From contig NZ_LWEH01000011.1 of assembly GCF_001635455.1 (NCBI RefSeq), positions 1 through 64,000 of the forward strand: DNA of 64,000 bases, read 5' to 3'. This stretch comes from Vibrio sp. HI00D65 (GTDB lineage: Bacteria; Pseudomonadota; Gammaproteobacteria; Enterobacterales; Vibrionaceae). Position 1 is the first letter of the stretch. Every line of letters starts with the position of its first letter. A model generated the notes under the pieces. The model did not search any database. It saw only the letters and a program-made list of their open reading frames with translations, and was not told where the DNA came from. A program made the position numbers and the translations under genes. Below, one piece after another: positions 18,622-26,847 of this stretch.

Positions 18622-20148
18622 ATGTTAAAGAGTATTATGGTTGGTTCCCTCGGTCGGAAAATTAATTCGTTTACAACGATGCTTTTATTTGTGGTTTCAA
18701 GTTCAGTCTTTGCATATACAAATGAAGAGCTAGCATATATGCCAGCCGCTCATTTGATGGAAAAGTACAAGACTTTAGAAATAAAGCCATCTCAAGTGTT
18801 AGAAGCACAAATTAAATTAATTGAAAGCGAAAACACGACAATAAACGCTATCACATATAAACACTTTGATGAAGCCAGAATGGCTGCGAGGGAGTCAGAT
18901 TTAAGGTATAAAAATGGCAACCCACGAGCTTTAGAAGGTATTACTGTAGCCATTAAAGATGAGTTTGACAAAATAGGTTGGATTACAACGGCTGGCACTT
19001 TAGTGCTCAAAGATGCCCCCCCTGCGAAGGTCAATCATCCTGTTATTGACAAGCTAGAGCAAAGTGGAGCGATTATGCATATCCAAACGACTGTACCGGA
19101 GCTCTATTTTGCTGCAGTTACTTGGTCAAACCTGTGGGGAGTGACAAGAAATCCGTGGAACCCTGACTTTACTGTTGGGGGCTCCTCAGGTGGTTCAGGG
19201 GCCGCATTAGCTGCTGGTTTTTCTACATTGGCACTAGGGAGTGATATGGGAGGCTCCACCAGAATTCCTGCTGCATTTAATGGCTTGTATGGTTTGAAAG
19301 CACCTTTTGGACGAGTTGGAACTACAGCCGGTAACGCGTTCCTGTTACCAGCAGGAGAAGGTCCTCTTGCAAGGAACCTAAAGGATATGTTGCTTCTATA
19401 CAATGTTATTTCAGGGAAGTCCAAGTACAGCATAACATCACTTCCTAAAAAGGAAGTTCCGCTTACTTACGAGAGCATTAAAGGGATGAAGATTGCATAC
19501 TCGCTTGACCAGGGCTGGGCGGTAATCGATGAAGATACGAAGAAAAATACTCTGGCTGTAATCGAGATCCTTAGAAAACAAGGTGCGATTGTTGAAGAAG
19601 TTAAGCTAAATGATTCGGATATTACCAACAAGCAAATAACGTTGGCACTACAGTCAGGGTTGTTATCCGGAAGTTTTGGCGAGGCTATGAAATCTCTTGG
19701 CGAATATGAAGAGCTATTGACTTCATACGGCAAGCACTTTGCTAAAGTAGCCCAGTCTGATTTAGGATCGGAAGCAATGGCTTATTATGAAAGCACAGTA
19801 TCTTCATACTATCGTGTAATCCAAGACAAGGTATTCTTAAATGGGTATGAAGCTCTTATTATGCCAACTTTAGCAACAAATAATATTAAGGCTGACTTCG
19901 ACCCTATAAACGATAATCTAAAAATATCGGGAATGTCAGTGGACTCAATTACAGGTTGGATGCTTACTCCATTGTGGAACCTCCTCAATTGGCACCCTGT
20001 TGTTAATATCCCATCAGGTATGGCAAGTAATGGTGTACCAACAGGTGTTCAAATAATAGGTGCAACTTTTGAAACGGAATCAGTATTAAGAGTAGCAAGT
20101 GGGTATGATTCAATTTCTGAAAATCTTTTTTCCTCAAAATATAAATAA
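18622..20148 (+). CDS. Exported amidase-signature enzyme
   Basis: 508 aa from ATG 18622, preceded by GGAGGATAGGAATA; an upstream in-frame ATG at 18574 is less likely. Residues 1-31 form a signal peptide ending SSVFA. The amidase signature is complete: Lys112 in AIKDEFDK, cis-Ser188 in GGSSGGSGAALAAG and nucleophile Ser212 in GSDMGGSTRIP. Such enzymes hydrolyse amides through a Ser-cisSer-Lys triad. The signal peptide points to a periplasmic enzyme and not to the GatA tRNA amidotransferase. A LysR gene follows on the same strand after 115 bases. It is divergent from the Ntn hydrolase gene, which suggests shared amide or peptide catabolism (inference). Confidence 0.87.
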   Translation: MLKSIMVGSLGRKINSFTTMLLFVVSSSVFAYTNEELAYMPAAHLMEKYKTLEIKPSQVLEAQIKLIESENTTINAITYKHFDEARMAARESDLRYKNGNPRALEGITVAIKDEFDKIGWITTAGTLVLKDAPPAKVNHPVIDKLEQSGAIMHIQTTVPELYFAAVTWSNLWGVTRNPWNPDFTVGGSSGGSGAALAAGFSTLALGSDMGGSTRIPAAFNGLYGLKAPFGRVGTTAGNAFLLPAGEGPLARNLKDMLLLYNVISGKSKYSITSLPKKEVPLTYESIKGMKIAYSLDQGWAVIDEDTKKNTLAVIEILRKQGAIVEEVKLNDSDITNKQITLALQSGLLSGSFGEAMKSLGEYEELLTSYGKHFAKVAQSDLGSEAMAYYESTVSSYYRVIQDKVFLNGYEALIMPTLATNNIKADFDPINDNLKISGMSVDSITGWMLTPLWNLLNWHPVVNIPSGMASNGVPTGVQIIGATFETESVLRVASGYDSISENLFSSKYK

Positions 20149-20263
20149 ACGTATATAAATCAAACAATTCGCACTCGTTATGGGGGCGAATTGTTTAAAG
20201 TTTCTAAATAAATCACTATCTTCGTATTATAGCTCAGGATGTGAATTTTAAAAAAGGTTGAAG

Positions 20264-21124
20264 ATGTTATCTAATGAAAAAATCAATATAATAATAGATA
20301 TCGTAAAAACTAGTTCATTCTCTCAAGCTGCTAGGTTAAACAGAATTAGTGTTTCAGCAGTATCACAGGCAATAGATTATCTAGAAGCTGATATAGGTTT
20401 TTCTGTTTTTGAACGAAAGCCAGGTAAAAAGCCTATTTTGACTAAAAATGGCCATAATCTATATCTGCACTGTTTAGCTGTTAATGAAAAACTTAATAAC
20501 TTAAATGAGTTTCTATCTTACAAGGGGTCTGAACCTGAATCTTTAGTAATATACATAGATGAATGGATAGCCTCTCAATCTATAACTTCTAAAATATTGG
20601 AGGTCGTTACGAGTAATTTTGATGGTAATATATCGATTGTGAACTCATATGACAAAGATTTAGTCGATATATATGTAGGGCTTGGTGAATTGGATAGCCA
20701 CAAGATGTCAAGTGATAAAGTTATATCTGTCATATGTTGGAAGTTGGTTTTTTTTCAATCACATTGTCTTACAACCGTTAAGGACGAAAAAAAGATAGAG
20801 AACCTTTCAGAGCACCAGCAGATTGTAATAAAGCGTTCAAAATTTCACTCTGATGAAGTAGAGAATTCTATAATGTATAGCCCAAATTTAATTATTTGTT
20901 CAACATTACAGCAATTGCAGTGTTTGCTAGAGCAGGGAAAAGGGTATGCAATTCTACCAGATATCGTAATTGATAGTATTCCGAGTGTTAAGAAAAATGC
21001 TATTCATTTTGACCTGGAGAGTAGCGATAAGTCAATGTTTTGGCCGATGATTGTGAGATGTAAATCAACACCTAGCCTTAAGATAAAGTCCATTATTGAT
21101 AATATAAACACTTATGATTTTTGA
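20264..21124 (+). CDS. LysR-type transcriptional regulator
   Basis: 286 aa from ATG 20264; an in-frame TTG two codons earlier is possible, and AAAAAAGG lies upstream. Winged helix at residues about 3-60 (INIIIDIVKTSSFSQAARLN, SVSAVSQAIDYLEADIGF, VFERKPGKKP). The effector domain is shorter and more AT-biased than in typical LysR proteins. It follows the amidase gene, its likely target. It is related to the LysR at 15693 in the DNA-binding half. Confidence 0.82.
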   Translation: MLSNEKINIIIDIVKTSSFSQAARLNRISVSAVSQAIDYLEADIGFSVFERKPGKKPILTKNGHNLYLHCLAVNEKLNNLNEFLSYKGSEPESLVIYIDEWIASQSITSKILEVVTSNFDGNISIVNSYDKDLVDIYVGLGELDSHKMSSDKVISVICWKLVFFQSHCLTTVKDEKKIENLSEHQQIVIKRSKFHSDEVENSIMYSPNLIICSTLQQLQCLLEQGKGYAILPDIVIDSIPSVKKNAIHFDLESSDKSMFWPMIVRCKSTPSLKIKSIIDNINTYDF

Positions 21125-21175
21125 TGGACTCTTAATGTTACATTTATTTTATTTTCATAGGTTTTATAGCAAGGT

Positions 21176-21863
21176 ATGATTTTCGAAAAAAGATTAAAAG
21201 ATGGTCATATTCTTTTCATAGCCTTACTACCATTTTTTTGTATTGATTTTGTTTTATTACTTTTCAATTAATAACCTGAGAGAGCAATTACAAAATCATT
21301 TACTTACGGCTGTAGAAGAAATTAACAATATTTTAGCCTTTGGAGAACAGTCAAATAAAAGAGCACTTAGTTTAAGTTTCCACGACCTGAGCTGTGATGC
21401 TGAGGCCGCTGACTTAAGAGAGAGCGTAGTCAGTGAACCTTATGTTAGAGCGACTAACTTAGGCTATCTCGGTAATATTTATTGTACTTCACTTTGGGGC
21501 CCCGTAAGTATCGATAACCCTGTAAGTGGCTATATCAAAGATAGCCTCCTATTAATGCACAAAAGCCTAGTTTCTGACACACCTCTTCTCGTTATTAGGA
21601 CTGAAAAAAATAAACGAATCGCTTTTAGTGAGATTGATGGTATTTATATTCAGGAAGTATCGTTGGATCCTGATTTAGTTAATCTATCTGTTCAACTAAG
21701 CGGTCCAATAAACTCCCCGCCTCATCTTCACGACAATATCCGTATACAATTTGCATTATTTAAACTCCTTTTAAGCACATTGTTTTGCTCTTTTAAAAGA
21801 ACAAAACAATGTGCTCTCTCTCAAGAGCCGTGCTACAAACTGGCTTGTGTATTCTTGTTGTAG
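21176..21863 (+). pseudogene. Frameshifted and truncated CSS-motif sensor (EAL protein front end)
   Basis: An ATG at 21176 starts a membrane segment (GHILFIALLPFFCIDFVLLL) that ends in a stop. The reading continues in another frame as NLREQLQNHLLTAVEEINN. The periplasmic part then contains the CSS-motif pattern: LSCDAEAADLRESVVSEPYV, then GYLGNIYCTSLWGP. CSS domains normally precede a second membrane helix and an EAL domain, which are absent; after about residue 170 the sequence becomes unrelated. It is therefore a 5' fragment with an internal frameshift, unlikely to be functional. Confidence 0.6.
21774..21815. repeat. 42-nt near-perfect palindrome
   Basis: Left arm AGCACATTGTTTTG and right arm CAAAACAATGTGCT are exact complements. 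The centre TCTTTTAAAAGA is itself palindromic, with one mismatch on each side. It lies at the broken end of the CSS-motif pseudogene. The arm CACATTG...CAATGTG recurs near 35690, just before the ISL3 transposase remnant, so it may be an IS end or insertion scar. Confidence 0.6.
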
Positions 21864-22352
21864 AATACGCACACCCAAAGGGTATGGTGTCTGGTATTCC
21901 CAAGTAACTCTGTTCAACCACTCAACCACTCAACCAGCATGCTTAATTGAGTAGAAAAACAGCCTTGGACGTCGCCCCAGATAAGGCTCCTGAACTTTTT
22001 AAGCATATTACGCAGGCCTGCGCCCATCGGCGGCGCTTTTTGCAATAGTGAAGGCAGCCACTCTTACGGTGATGCGGGTGTTGGTATGCAGATGGAATAA
22101 AAAGCCGACGAATGTGTTTTTCGACTTTGAGTTCAAAGACTGCGATATCAACGTAGTCAGTATGAATCAACATGAATGGGGAAGACAATGTTTAAAAACA
22201 TCAGTAGCGCACAATGGATTTGGTTTTCTGACGGAGATGTTCTCAGATTTGACTTTTCCTCTGCCTAAAGCTGTTTCGCTTCCACAGGAGAGGGTTCTTT
22301 ATCGTCACAAGAACAATTTCTAGCTCAATACGCTTTCACTAAACAGCCTTTT

Positions 22353-22535
22353 GTGACGCTATCCCTGAGCCAGTCGCTCCCTAATATTAAAACGCAACTA
22401 AAGGTAATTTTTTGTTTTTTCGCTGAAAAGTACAGACTTATTTTCAATAGGACTCTTGTAGAGGTAGAGAACGGATTGTTCCCTATCAAAGGGATAAATG
22501 GTTCAGGAAAAATGACGTATCTATTAGGTTATTAA
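22353..22535 (+). pseudogene. Possible remnant of an ABC transporter ATP-binding domain
   Basis: 60-codon frame ending VEVENGLFPIKGINGSGKMT then YLLGY and a stop. GINGSGKMT resembles a Walker A loop (GxNGSGKTT) preceded by the usual strand of an ABC ATPase. Everything downstream of Walker A is missing. It is too short to assign further. Confidence 0.3.
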
Positions 22536-22788
22536 TCCTACACCGGTGGTTTTTTATTTCAATCCTGCTTACCGATTGTCTTGGCTTGAGTGTGAGGACA
22601 GAGAACGTTTCGGCTGAGAGATGCAGGCATTGTGCCATGGAATATGACATATTCTCTCTGACGTGCTCTAAGGGAAGGTGATCTCGGTATGTTTCTTATG
22701 GTTGAAATTTGCCGCCACTATATCGCCATTCGGTTACTAAAAATGACAATAACCAGCTGATTTTTACTATATTATTTAATCCTTGAGA

Positions 22789-22810
22789 TTATAGTTTAGA
22801 ACTTAATCGA
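22789..22810 (+). repeat. 22-bp direct repeat, right copy
   Basis: Matches 9457-9478 in 21 of 22 positions, same orientation. See the left copy. Confidence 0.5.
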
Positions 22811-22864
22811 GACAAACGTTTTTCGTGGCTGGAAGTGATGTTGCAAATATACCTATTATCAACT

Positions 22865-22892
22865 ATTGTAAATTAGTTTACTATTTTACAAT
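22865..22892. promoter_or_regulatory. Palindromic operator candidate for the MarR regulator
   Basis: ATTGTAAA (22865-22872) and TTTACAAT (22885-22892) are exact inverted repeats, and an inner perfect palindrome GTAAATTAGTTTAC lies at 22868-22881. It sits 17 nt before the first start codon of an operon that ends in a MarR gene, the usual place for MarR autoregulation. The binding protein is inferred, not shown. Confidence 0.5.
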
Positions 22893-22909
22893 CAACTAGG
22901 ACGGTAAAA

Positions 22910-23326
22910 GTGATTTTTGAAGAACGTATTTGTATTGAAGCATCACCTCAAGACATATATTCGCTATATGTCGATGTAGAAAACTGGAATCAATGGGATA
23001 AAGAAGTGGTCTACTCTTGTCTATTGGGGGCATTCGAGGTTGGTGTGAAAGGCGTTTTAAAGCCGACCAATGGACCTAAATCAAAGATAGTAATTACGGA
23101 TGCTACACCAAATAAGAGCTTTACTGTCATAAGCAAACTGCCATTCTGCCTCCTATCATTTGAGCACCAGTTACAGGCTAAAGGAGAAATAACGGAGGTA
23201 ACTCATAGGGTTCAGTTTTCGGGGTTAACCAGTTTTTTGTTTGGGAAAGTCGTGGGAAAGAAAATTTATGATGGACTACCGGCTACTCTTGAAGGATTAA
23301 AAAAAAGGGCGGAGAACAATGTTTAA
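22910..23326 (+). CDS. SRPBCC (polyketide-cyclase-like) protein
   Basis: 138 aa with the START/SRPBCC pattern: an N-terminal strand IFEERICIEASPQDIYSLYV, then VENWNQWDKEV, and a C-terminal helix (LPATLEGLKKRAE). These small helix-grip proteins bind hydrophobic ligands and often sit beside MarR or ArsR regulators. The start is a GTG at 22910 with GGACGGTAA upstream. It overlaps the MarR gene by 8 nt, so the two are coupled. Confidence 0.78.
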   Translation: MIFEERICIEASPQDIYSLYVDVENWNQWDKEVVYSCLLGAFEVGVKGVLKPTNGPKSKIVITDATPNKSFTVISKLPFCLLSFEHQLQAKGEITEVTHRVQFSGLTSFLFGKVVGKKIYDGLPATLEGLKKRAENNV

Positions 23327-23753
23327 GCATGAGCTCCCATCGGACAGCGCAGGGCTACAGCTCTGGGTTGCTTACAATAGATGGCACTCGGAGGTAATGA
23401 AACTCCTTAAGCCGCTAAACATCAACCATACTCAGTTCGTTATACTCGCCTCGGTACTATGGTGTAACAAGAACAAAAACGAAACCACGCAAACAGAAAT
23501 AGTCAATATTACAGGCTTGGATAAGATGACATTATCAAAGTCGATGAAAGCGCTGGTTGCGAATAATCTTATCACTAAAGATAAAGGTGTTAGAGATTTA
23601 CGCAGCTTTTCTCTGAGACTCACGGAAACTGGAAAAACTCTAGCAATAAACGCAATAGCGCAGGTGGAAGAGTTAGACCAACTATATTTCGAAAGCTTAA
23701 AGGGCGAAAGAGGACGATTTATTTCCCTGTTAGCGGGCCTTCAAGTCCCTTGA
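23319..23753 (+). CDS. MarR-family transcriptional regulator
   Basis: 144 aa. MarR winged helix: LNINHTQFVILASVLW, then TQTEIVNITGLDKMTLSKSM as the recognition region, ITKDKGVRDLRSFSLRLTE as the wing, and C-terminal dimer helix. The ATG overlaps the end of the SRPBCC gene. It likely represses its own operon through the palindrome at 22865. MarR proteins commonly respond to phenolic or oxidised ligands; the SRPBCC partner may bind or sequester the same ligand (inference). Confidence 0.86.
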   Translation: MFKHELPSDSAGLQLWVAYNRWHSEVMKLLKPLNINHTQFVILASVLWCNKNKNETTQTEIVNITGLDKMTLSKSMKALVANNLITKDKGVRDLRSFSLRLTETGKTLAINAIAQVEELDQLYFESLKGERGRFISLLAGLQVP

Positions 23754-23865
23754 ATTAAAACTCACTATTGGACAATTGTGAGTTCGGCGTTTCAAACATT
23801 AACGATACATCATAGAGGGGCGATATCCGCAACCTAGTACCAACTTCCCGATAGTTGTCATACGA

Positions 23866-24699
23866 TTAACCAAAAAGTGTAATGGTTAAAGCTGACACTA
23901 TTAGCCCAAATATCGATATGCAGAGCCTCTTTGTTACAGTCTCATTATACTTATACCAACCAATCAAAATTGAAAACACAGTCGAGAATCGCCTGAGCGA
24001 AGATACAAAAGCAACGTTTCCTATCGAAGCAGCTTGATAAAATGTCAGTAAAGTTAGTAGGTGAGCCAGAGCGGGGACAATTAAAGAAGAGAAGTCACTT
24101 AAACTTGTAGTCGATGGCCGTATTCTGAGCAGAAAAGGCAAATAATATAAGAACATGACTAAGCATATGTGCGCCGTCCAATTAACAGCTCCAATCTGAC
24201 CAGAACCCTCTTTATGAATGATTGAGCTAAGTGACCAGAGCAGAACGACACATATCATGCTGTTTACCGCTTTGTCTTTTATTATGCTTATTAGATCTAA
24301 ACTCTCACCATAAAATATAAAAAAGATCGCAGAAATTATCCCTATGAATCCAAACAAGGAAGGGGCTTCATTGTAAAAAACAAAGTTAAAAACTAGCTGG
24401 AATACAGGAACAAAGCATAAAAGAGGAATGACTTTGGCTAAGGACCCATTGCGTAAAGCTAAGAGATAAAATGTCATAGTAGCAGCATCAAACGTGGCAG
24501 CCGAGAACATCATTATCACTAGAACAACGTCGTAGTTCACCTTTTCGAGAATGAATATGCAGGATAGACAAATAGGACAAAGAGTGAGCAACATTACCGC
24601 TGTAGATTGTATTGCTGATAATCTAGATGTCGACTGTTTTAATGAGACATCCTTCATGGTTAAAAAAGCAGCGGATAAAAGAGAAAATAAAACCCACAA
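23866..24699 (-). CDS. DMT-superfamily transporter (EamA-like)
   Basis: 277 aa, about ten hydrophobic segments in two repeated halves, typical of EamA/RhaT-type drug/metabolite exporters; C-terminal half LAHLLTLLTFYQAASIGNVA and VSSLRRFSTVFSILIGWYKY match the EamA pattern. Inner membrane; the substrate is unknown. It lies 61 bases downstream of a Crp/FNR-type regulator on the same strand, a probable two-gene unit. The start ATG at 24699 lacks a strong ribosome site. Confidence 0.8.
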   Translation of the reverse strand: MWVLFSLLSAAFLTMKDVSLKQSTSRLSAIQSTAVMLLTLCPICLSCIFILEKVNYDVVLVIMMFSAATFDAATMTFYLLALRNGSLAKVIPLLCFVPVFQLVFNFVFYNEAPSLFGFIGIISAIFFIFYGESLDLISIIKDKAVNSMICVVLLWSLSSIIHKEGSGQIGAVNWTAHICLVMFLYYLPFLLRIRPSTTSLSDFSSLIVPALAHLLTLLTFYQAASIGNVAFVSSLRRFSTVFSILIGWYKYNETVTKRLCISIFGLIVSALTITLFG

Positions 24700-24760
24700 A
24701 ATAGAGTTCTTTAAGTAAAGAATAGTGGTTCTATGTTCTATTGAAATTCAATGGTGTTAA

Positions 24761-25321
24761 TTAACAATTGTTAATGCGGTTTTTTATTCTTGATAAACTA
24801 ACAGGGCTTATCCCCATGTAATTAGCAATATCAACGCTTGTTAAGTGTTTGACCCAATGCGGAAAATCATTAACTAGATGCTTATATCTTTCTACGTGTG
24901 TATTGAGCAGAAAAAAACTTTCCTTTTTTTCTTTATAAAGCAGTTGCCGTTCTAGGAGCTTAATTTTTGTGTTAACCCATTCTTGAGAATTAAGCATACT
25001 CATTGGTACTTTAATGAATTCTACTTTAGTTAATGATTCAATTTGATAGCTAGACCCTCGATTCTCTATCCAACTCGAAAAAAGTATGCAAAGGCTTTGT
25101 GGAAAATAAAACTCCTTACATCGCTCTACTCCTGAATCGGAATAATGGCAGGCCTTCAAGATACCAGAGATCAAATAGAATGCATGTGTCTGCTCTTCGC
25201 CTTGACGTAGCAATACACAAGATTCATCGACTAATGAAGTTGAAAACGTAGAGAAATAACGTTCAGGATGACCGATACCGAGTCCTTCAAAAAATGAGCA
25301 TACGGATTCTATATTTTTCAT
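24761..25321 (-). CDS. Crp/FNR-family transcriptional regulator
   Basis: 186 aa. Residues about 20-110 form a cyclic-nucleotide-binding-like beta barrel (VLLRQGEEQTHAFYLISGIL). Residues about 145-185 form a short helix-turn-helix (TSVDIANYMGISPVSLSRIK). There is no N-terminal Cys cluster of FNR, and no Arg-Ser pair of CRP, so the ligand is unknown. Close in size to the short Crp/Fnr regulators common in Bacteroidetes and Vibrio accessory DNA. It is upstream of the DMT transporter, its likely target. Confidence 0.8.
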   Translation of the reverse strand: MKNIESVCSFFEGLGIGHPERYFSTFSTSLVDESCVLLRQGEEQTHAFYLISGILKACHYSDSGVERCKEFYFPQSLCILFSSWIENRGSSYQIESLTKVEFIKVPMSMLNSQEWVNTKIKLLERQLLYKEKKESFFLLNTHVERYKHLVNDFPHWVKHLTSVDIANYMGISPVSLSRIKNRINNC

Positions 25322-25421
25322 ATTACCTACAATATTCCCTTGAATGGTCGGATTTTCATTACCCTACACGTAAGCCCTTCATACAAAAATGAAAGTCAAC
25401 CACAATAATATCTAACTTGTA

Positions 25422-25529
25422 TAGGGGCACAACTGAGTTAAGAAGTGCATCCTGTGAAGTGTGATCACCAAGCGATTCTGTCGTACCTTAACTACCAAGT
25501 GACTTTATCGTTAGCCCAATTACCGAGGG
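25422..25529 (+). repeat. 108-bp dispersed repeat, copy A
   Basis: Matches 30741-30848 over 108 bases without gaps with 4 differences. Inside, two imperfect tandem units start ACCAAGCGATTCTGTCGTAC and ACCAAGTGACTTTATCGTTA. It has no ORF. The arms GTTAAG and CTTAAC form a weak inverted pair. It is not a clean attC site (no proper GTTRRRY/RYYYAAC pair). Confidence 0.8.
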
Positions 25530-25537
25530 AAATGGGA

Positions 25538-25573
25538 TGTTTGCCGAGAACGGCGTCAACACGTCTTTGGACA
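25538..25573 (+). repeat. 36-bp element, copy 1
   Basis: About 30 of 36 positions match 28070-28105; the shared core CACGTCTTTGGACA is exact. It lies 8 bases after repeat copy A. Confidence 0.5.
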
Positions 25574-25740
25574 GAAACGGATTAGGGTTTGGACTCTAAC
25601 GCGCTCGATATCTAACAGAAAAAGTATCTGTAAGCCTTGAATGCAAGTTCTTATCCAAGCAGTGGTTAAATTGGGGCCGAATTTTGTTGACCAGTACGTA
25701 TGGGCTTAGAGAGTTTGAACCTCCAATACCCCAGTTACCT

Positions 25741-26061
25741 TCAGTTTGCCGGTGAAAGAGAACGTTTTATATTAGAAAAAACAAAACCACCAATCGTAAT
25801 AATAGGTAAAGATACTATTATTCTTAAGTTTCCTTCTAACTGAAAATAACCATCTAAAATGATAGAGGAATAGACAATCGGCACAGATACTAATGCGAAT
25901 ATGCATGATTTTTTAAACTCAAGAAAATACTTCTCTCTAACAAGTAAAATCCAGAAACTAAAGTAACTCAATAACGATAATATCAACAATCCTTTGAAGT
26001 TAAGCACTAAGGTTAAAAACCAAAAAAATGCTATACTTAGTACTTTTTCACTTTTCTTCAT
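25741..26061 (-). CDS. Small hypothetical membrane protein
   Basis: 106 aa with about four hydrophobic segments (AFFWFLTLVLNFKGLLILSL, YFSFWILLV, FALVSVPIVYSSIIL, IIVSLPIITIGGFVF). GGGGTG precedes the ATG. No family recognised. It lies on the same strand as the integron cassettes and just downstream of them, so it could be a further cassette without a recognisable attC. Confidence 0.55.
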   Translation of the reverse strand: MKKSEKVLSIAFFWFLTLVLNFKGLLILSLLSYFSFWILLVREKYFLEFKKSCIFALVSVPIVYSSIILDGYFQLEGNLRIIVSLPIITIGGFVFSNIKRSLSPAN

Positions 26062-26277
26062 AACACCCCAATATCAACACTTACTTACTCCTACACCACT
26101 CTCATATGAGTATGATCTTATCCTCTTTCATCGAATTATATTGGATAGAAGAGAACCAAGCTCATGAAATTTGTAGAGCTTGATCTAAATAGCTTTTGGA
26201 CAAAACCTTGTTAGCTTAAATGACTTAGTTTCATCAAGAGCAGGTATGAAAAAGTATCTTAAAACCATAGTCTCTTG

Positions 26278-26673
26278 TTAGGTATCAACTTTTGACCGTA
26301 CTAGTATGACTCGCTCTTTTAGCCCTTTACCAGATAGCCATAAGCGACCATCTCCTAGTAGCTTTACTTCACGCTCCATACGTTCACCTATTACAGATTG
26401 AACGCTAGACTGAAGCCCAATGTGAAACACACGGTTGTTCTCTAAATCTAATTCATAAGTAGCGGTATAGAAGTTTGATTCTCTCTTTTTATCTTCGTCA
26501 GTCGGATTAGGTAAGGGCTCTCTATTCTGTGCGACGCTAACGAATCCATTGTCAGTATATATTAGAGTACCGTTTTGTTTTCCCGGCCAGTTAAACAACT
26601 CACCTGATTCTCGATGAATGATGAACTCATCTAGGGACCAAACGCCAACTAGTACTTCCTTTGATAGTTTCAT
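26278..26673 (-). CDS. Lipocalin-like cassette protein
   Basis: 131 aa from the ATG at 26673. This start is chosen because AAGGAAG lies 6 nt upstream, and because the longer frame (to 26739) would run back through the attC site. It opens LVGVWSLDEFIIHRESGELF and continues with GTLIYTDNGFVSV, the pattern of the lipocalin-like family (LVGTWRL ... G.L.YT.DG.MS). These are small beta-barrel ligand binders of unknown role. The stop overlaps ACCTAAC, the expected start of another attC. It is one of several minus-strand integron cassettes. Confidence 0.75.
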   Translation of the reverse strand: MKLSKEVLVGVWSLDEFIIHRESGELFNWPGKQNGTLIYTDNGFVSVAQNREPLPNPTDEDKKRESNFYTATYELDLENNRVFHIGLQSSVQSVIGERMEREVKLLGDGRLWLSGKGLKERVILVRSKVDT

Positions 26674-26697
26674 TTGTGCTTCCTTAAGCTCCTTGAT

Positions 26698-26772
26698 ACC
26701 TAACGCCTTGCTAACGGGCGATAACGCAATATCACCCAACTTAAAAATTGTGCCCTAAACGCCTTGTTAAAT
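26698..26772 (-). other. attC recombination site (75 bp)
   Basis: On the minus strand the site opens ATTTAACAAGGCG and closes GGCGTTAGGT, giving R'' (RYYYAAC) and R' (GTTRRRY) ends. Arms GGGC/GCCC pair inside. It lies between two same-strand cassette genes, just before the lipocalin-like gene. The size is within the attC range. A covariance-model search would confirm it. Confidence 0.65.
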
Positions 26773-26847
26773 GGCCATGTTTCTCTTCATGTCTTCAAAA
26801 GTAATTGTGTTAGGATCTAACTGTCTCCCGACGTAAGTGATGACATC

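Larger units (their letters stand above)
21866..22909. other. Debris region before the SRPBCC-MarR operon
   Basis: No intact gene. At 21945-22046 a short frame ends with APDKAPELFKHITQACAHRR then RFLQ and a stop, looking like a protein C-terminus of unknown family. At 22353-22535 there is an ABC-ATPase-like remnant (listed). One copy of the 22-bp repeat lies at 22789. The rest is AT-rich and unassigned. Confidence 0.5.
25322..25740. other. Intergenic stretch carrying repeat copies
   Basis: Contains the 108-bp repeat copy A (25422-25529) followed by a 36-bp element (25538-25573) that recurs at 28070-28105. The right part, 25574-25740, has no supportable feature. The regulator promoter for 25321 is expected at the left edge. 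Confidence 0.6.

Noticed and set aside
25422..25529. 108-bp repeat as an attC site
   Set aside because: Length would fit, but the ends do not form a proper RYYYAAC/GTTRRRY pair and the inner arms do not pair well. Kept as an unassigned repeat.
26674..26739. N-terminal extension of the lipocalin-like cassette protein
   Set aside because: These codons lie over the attC site; the ATG at 26673 has AAGGAAG upstream and begins the domain.
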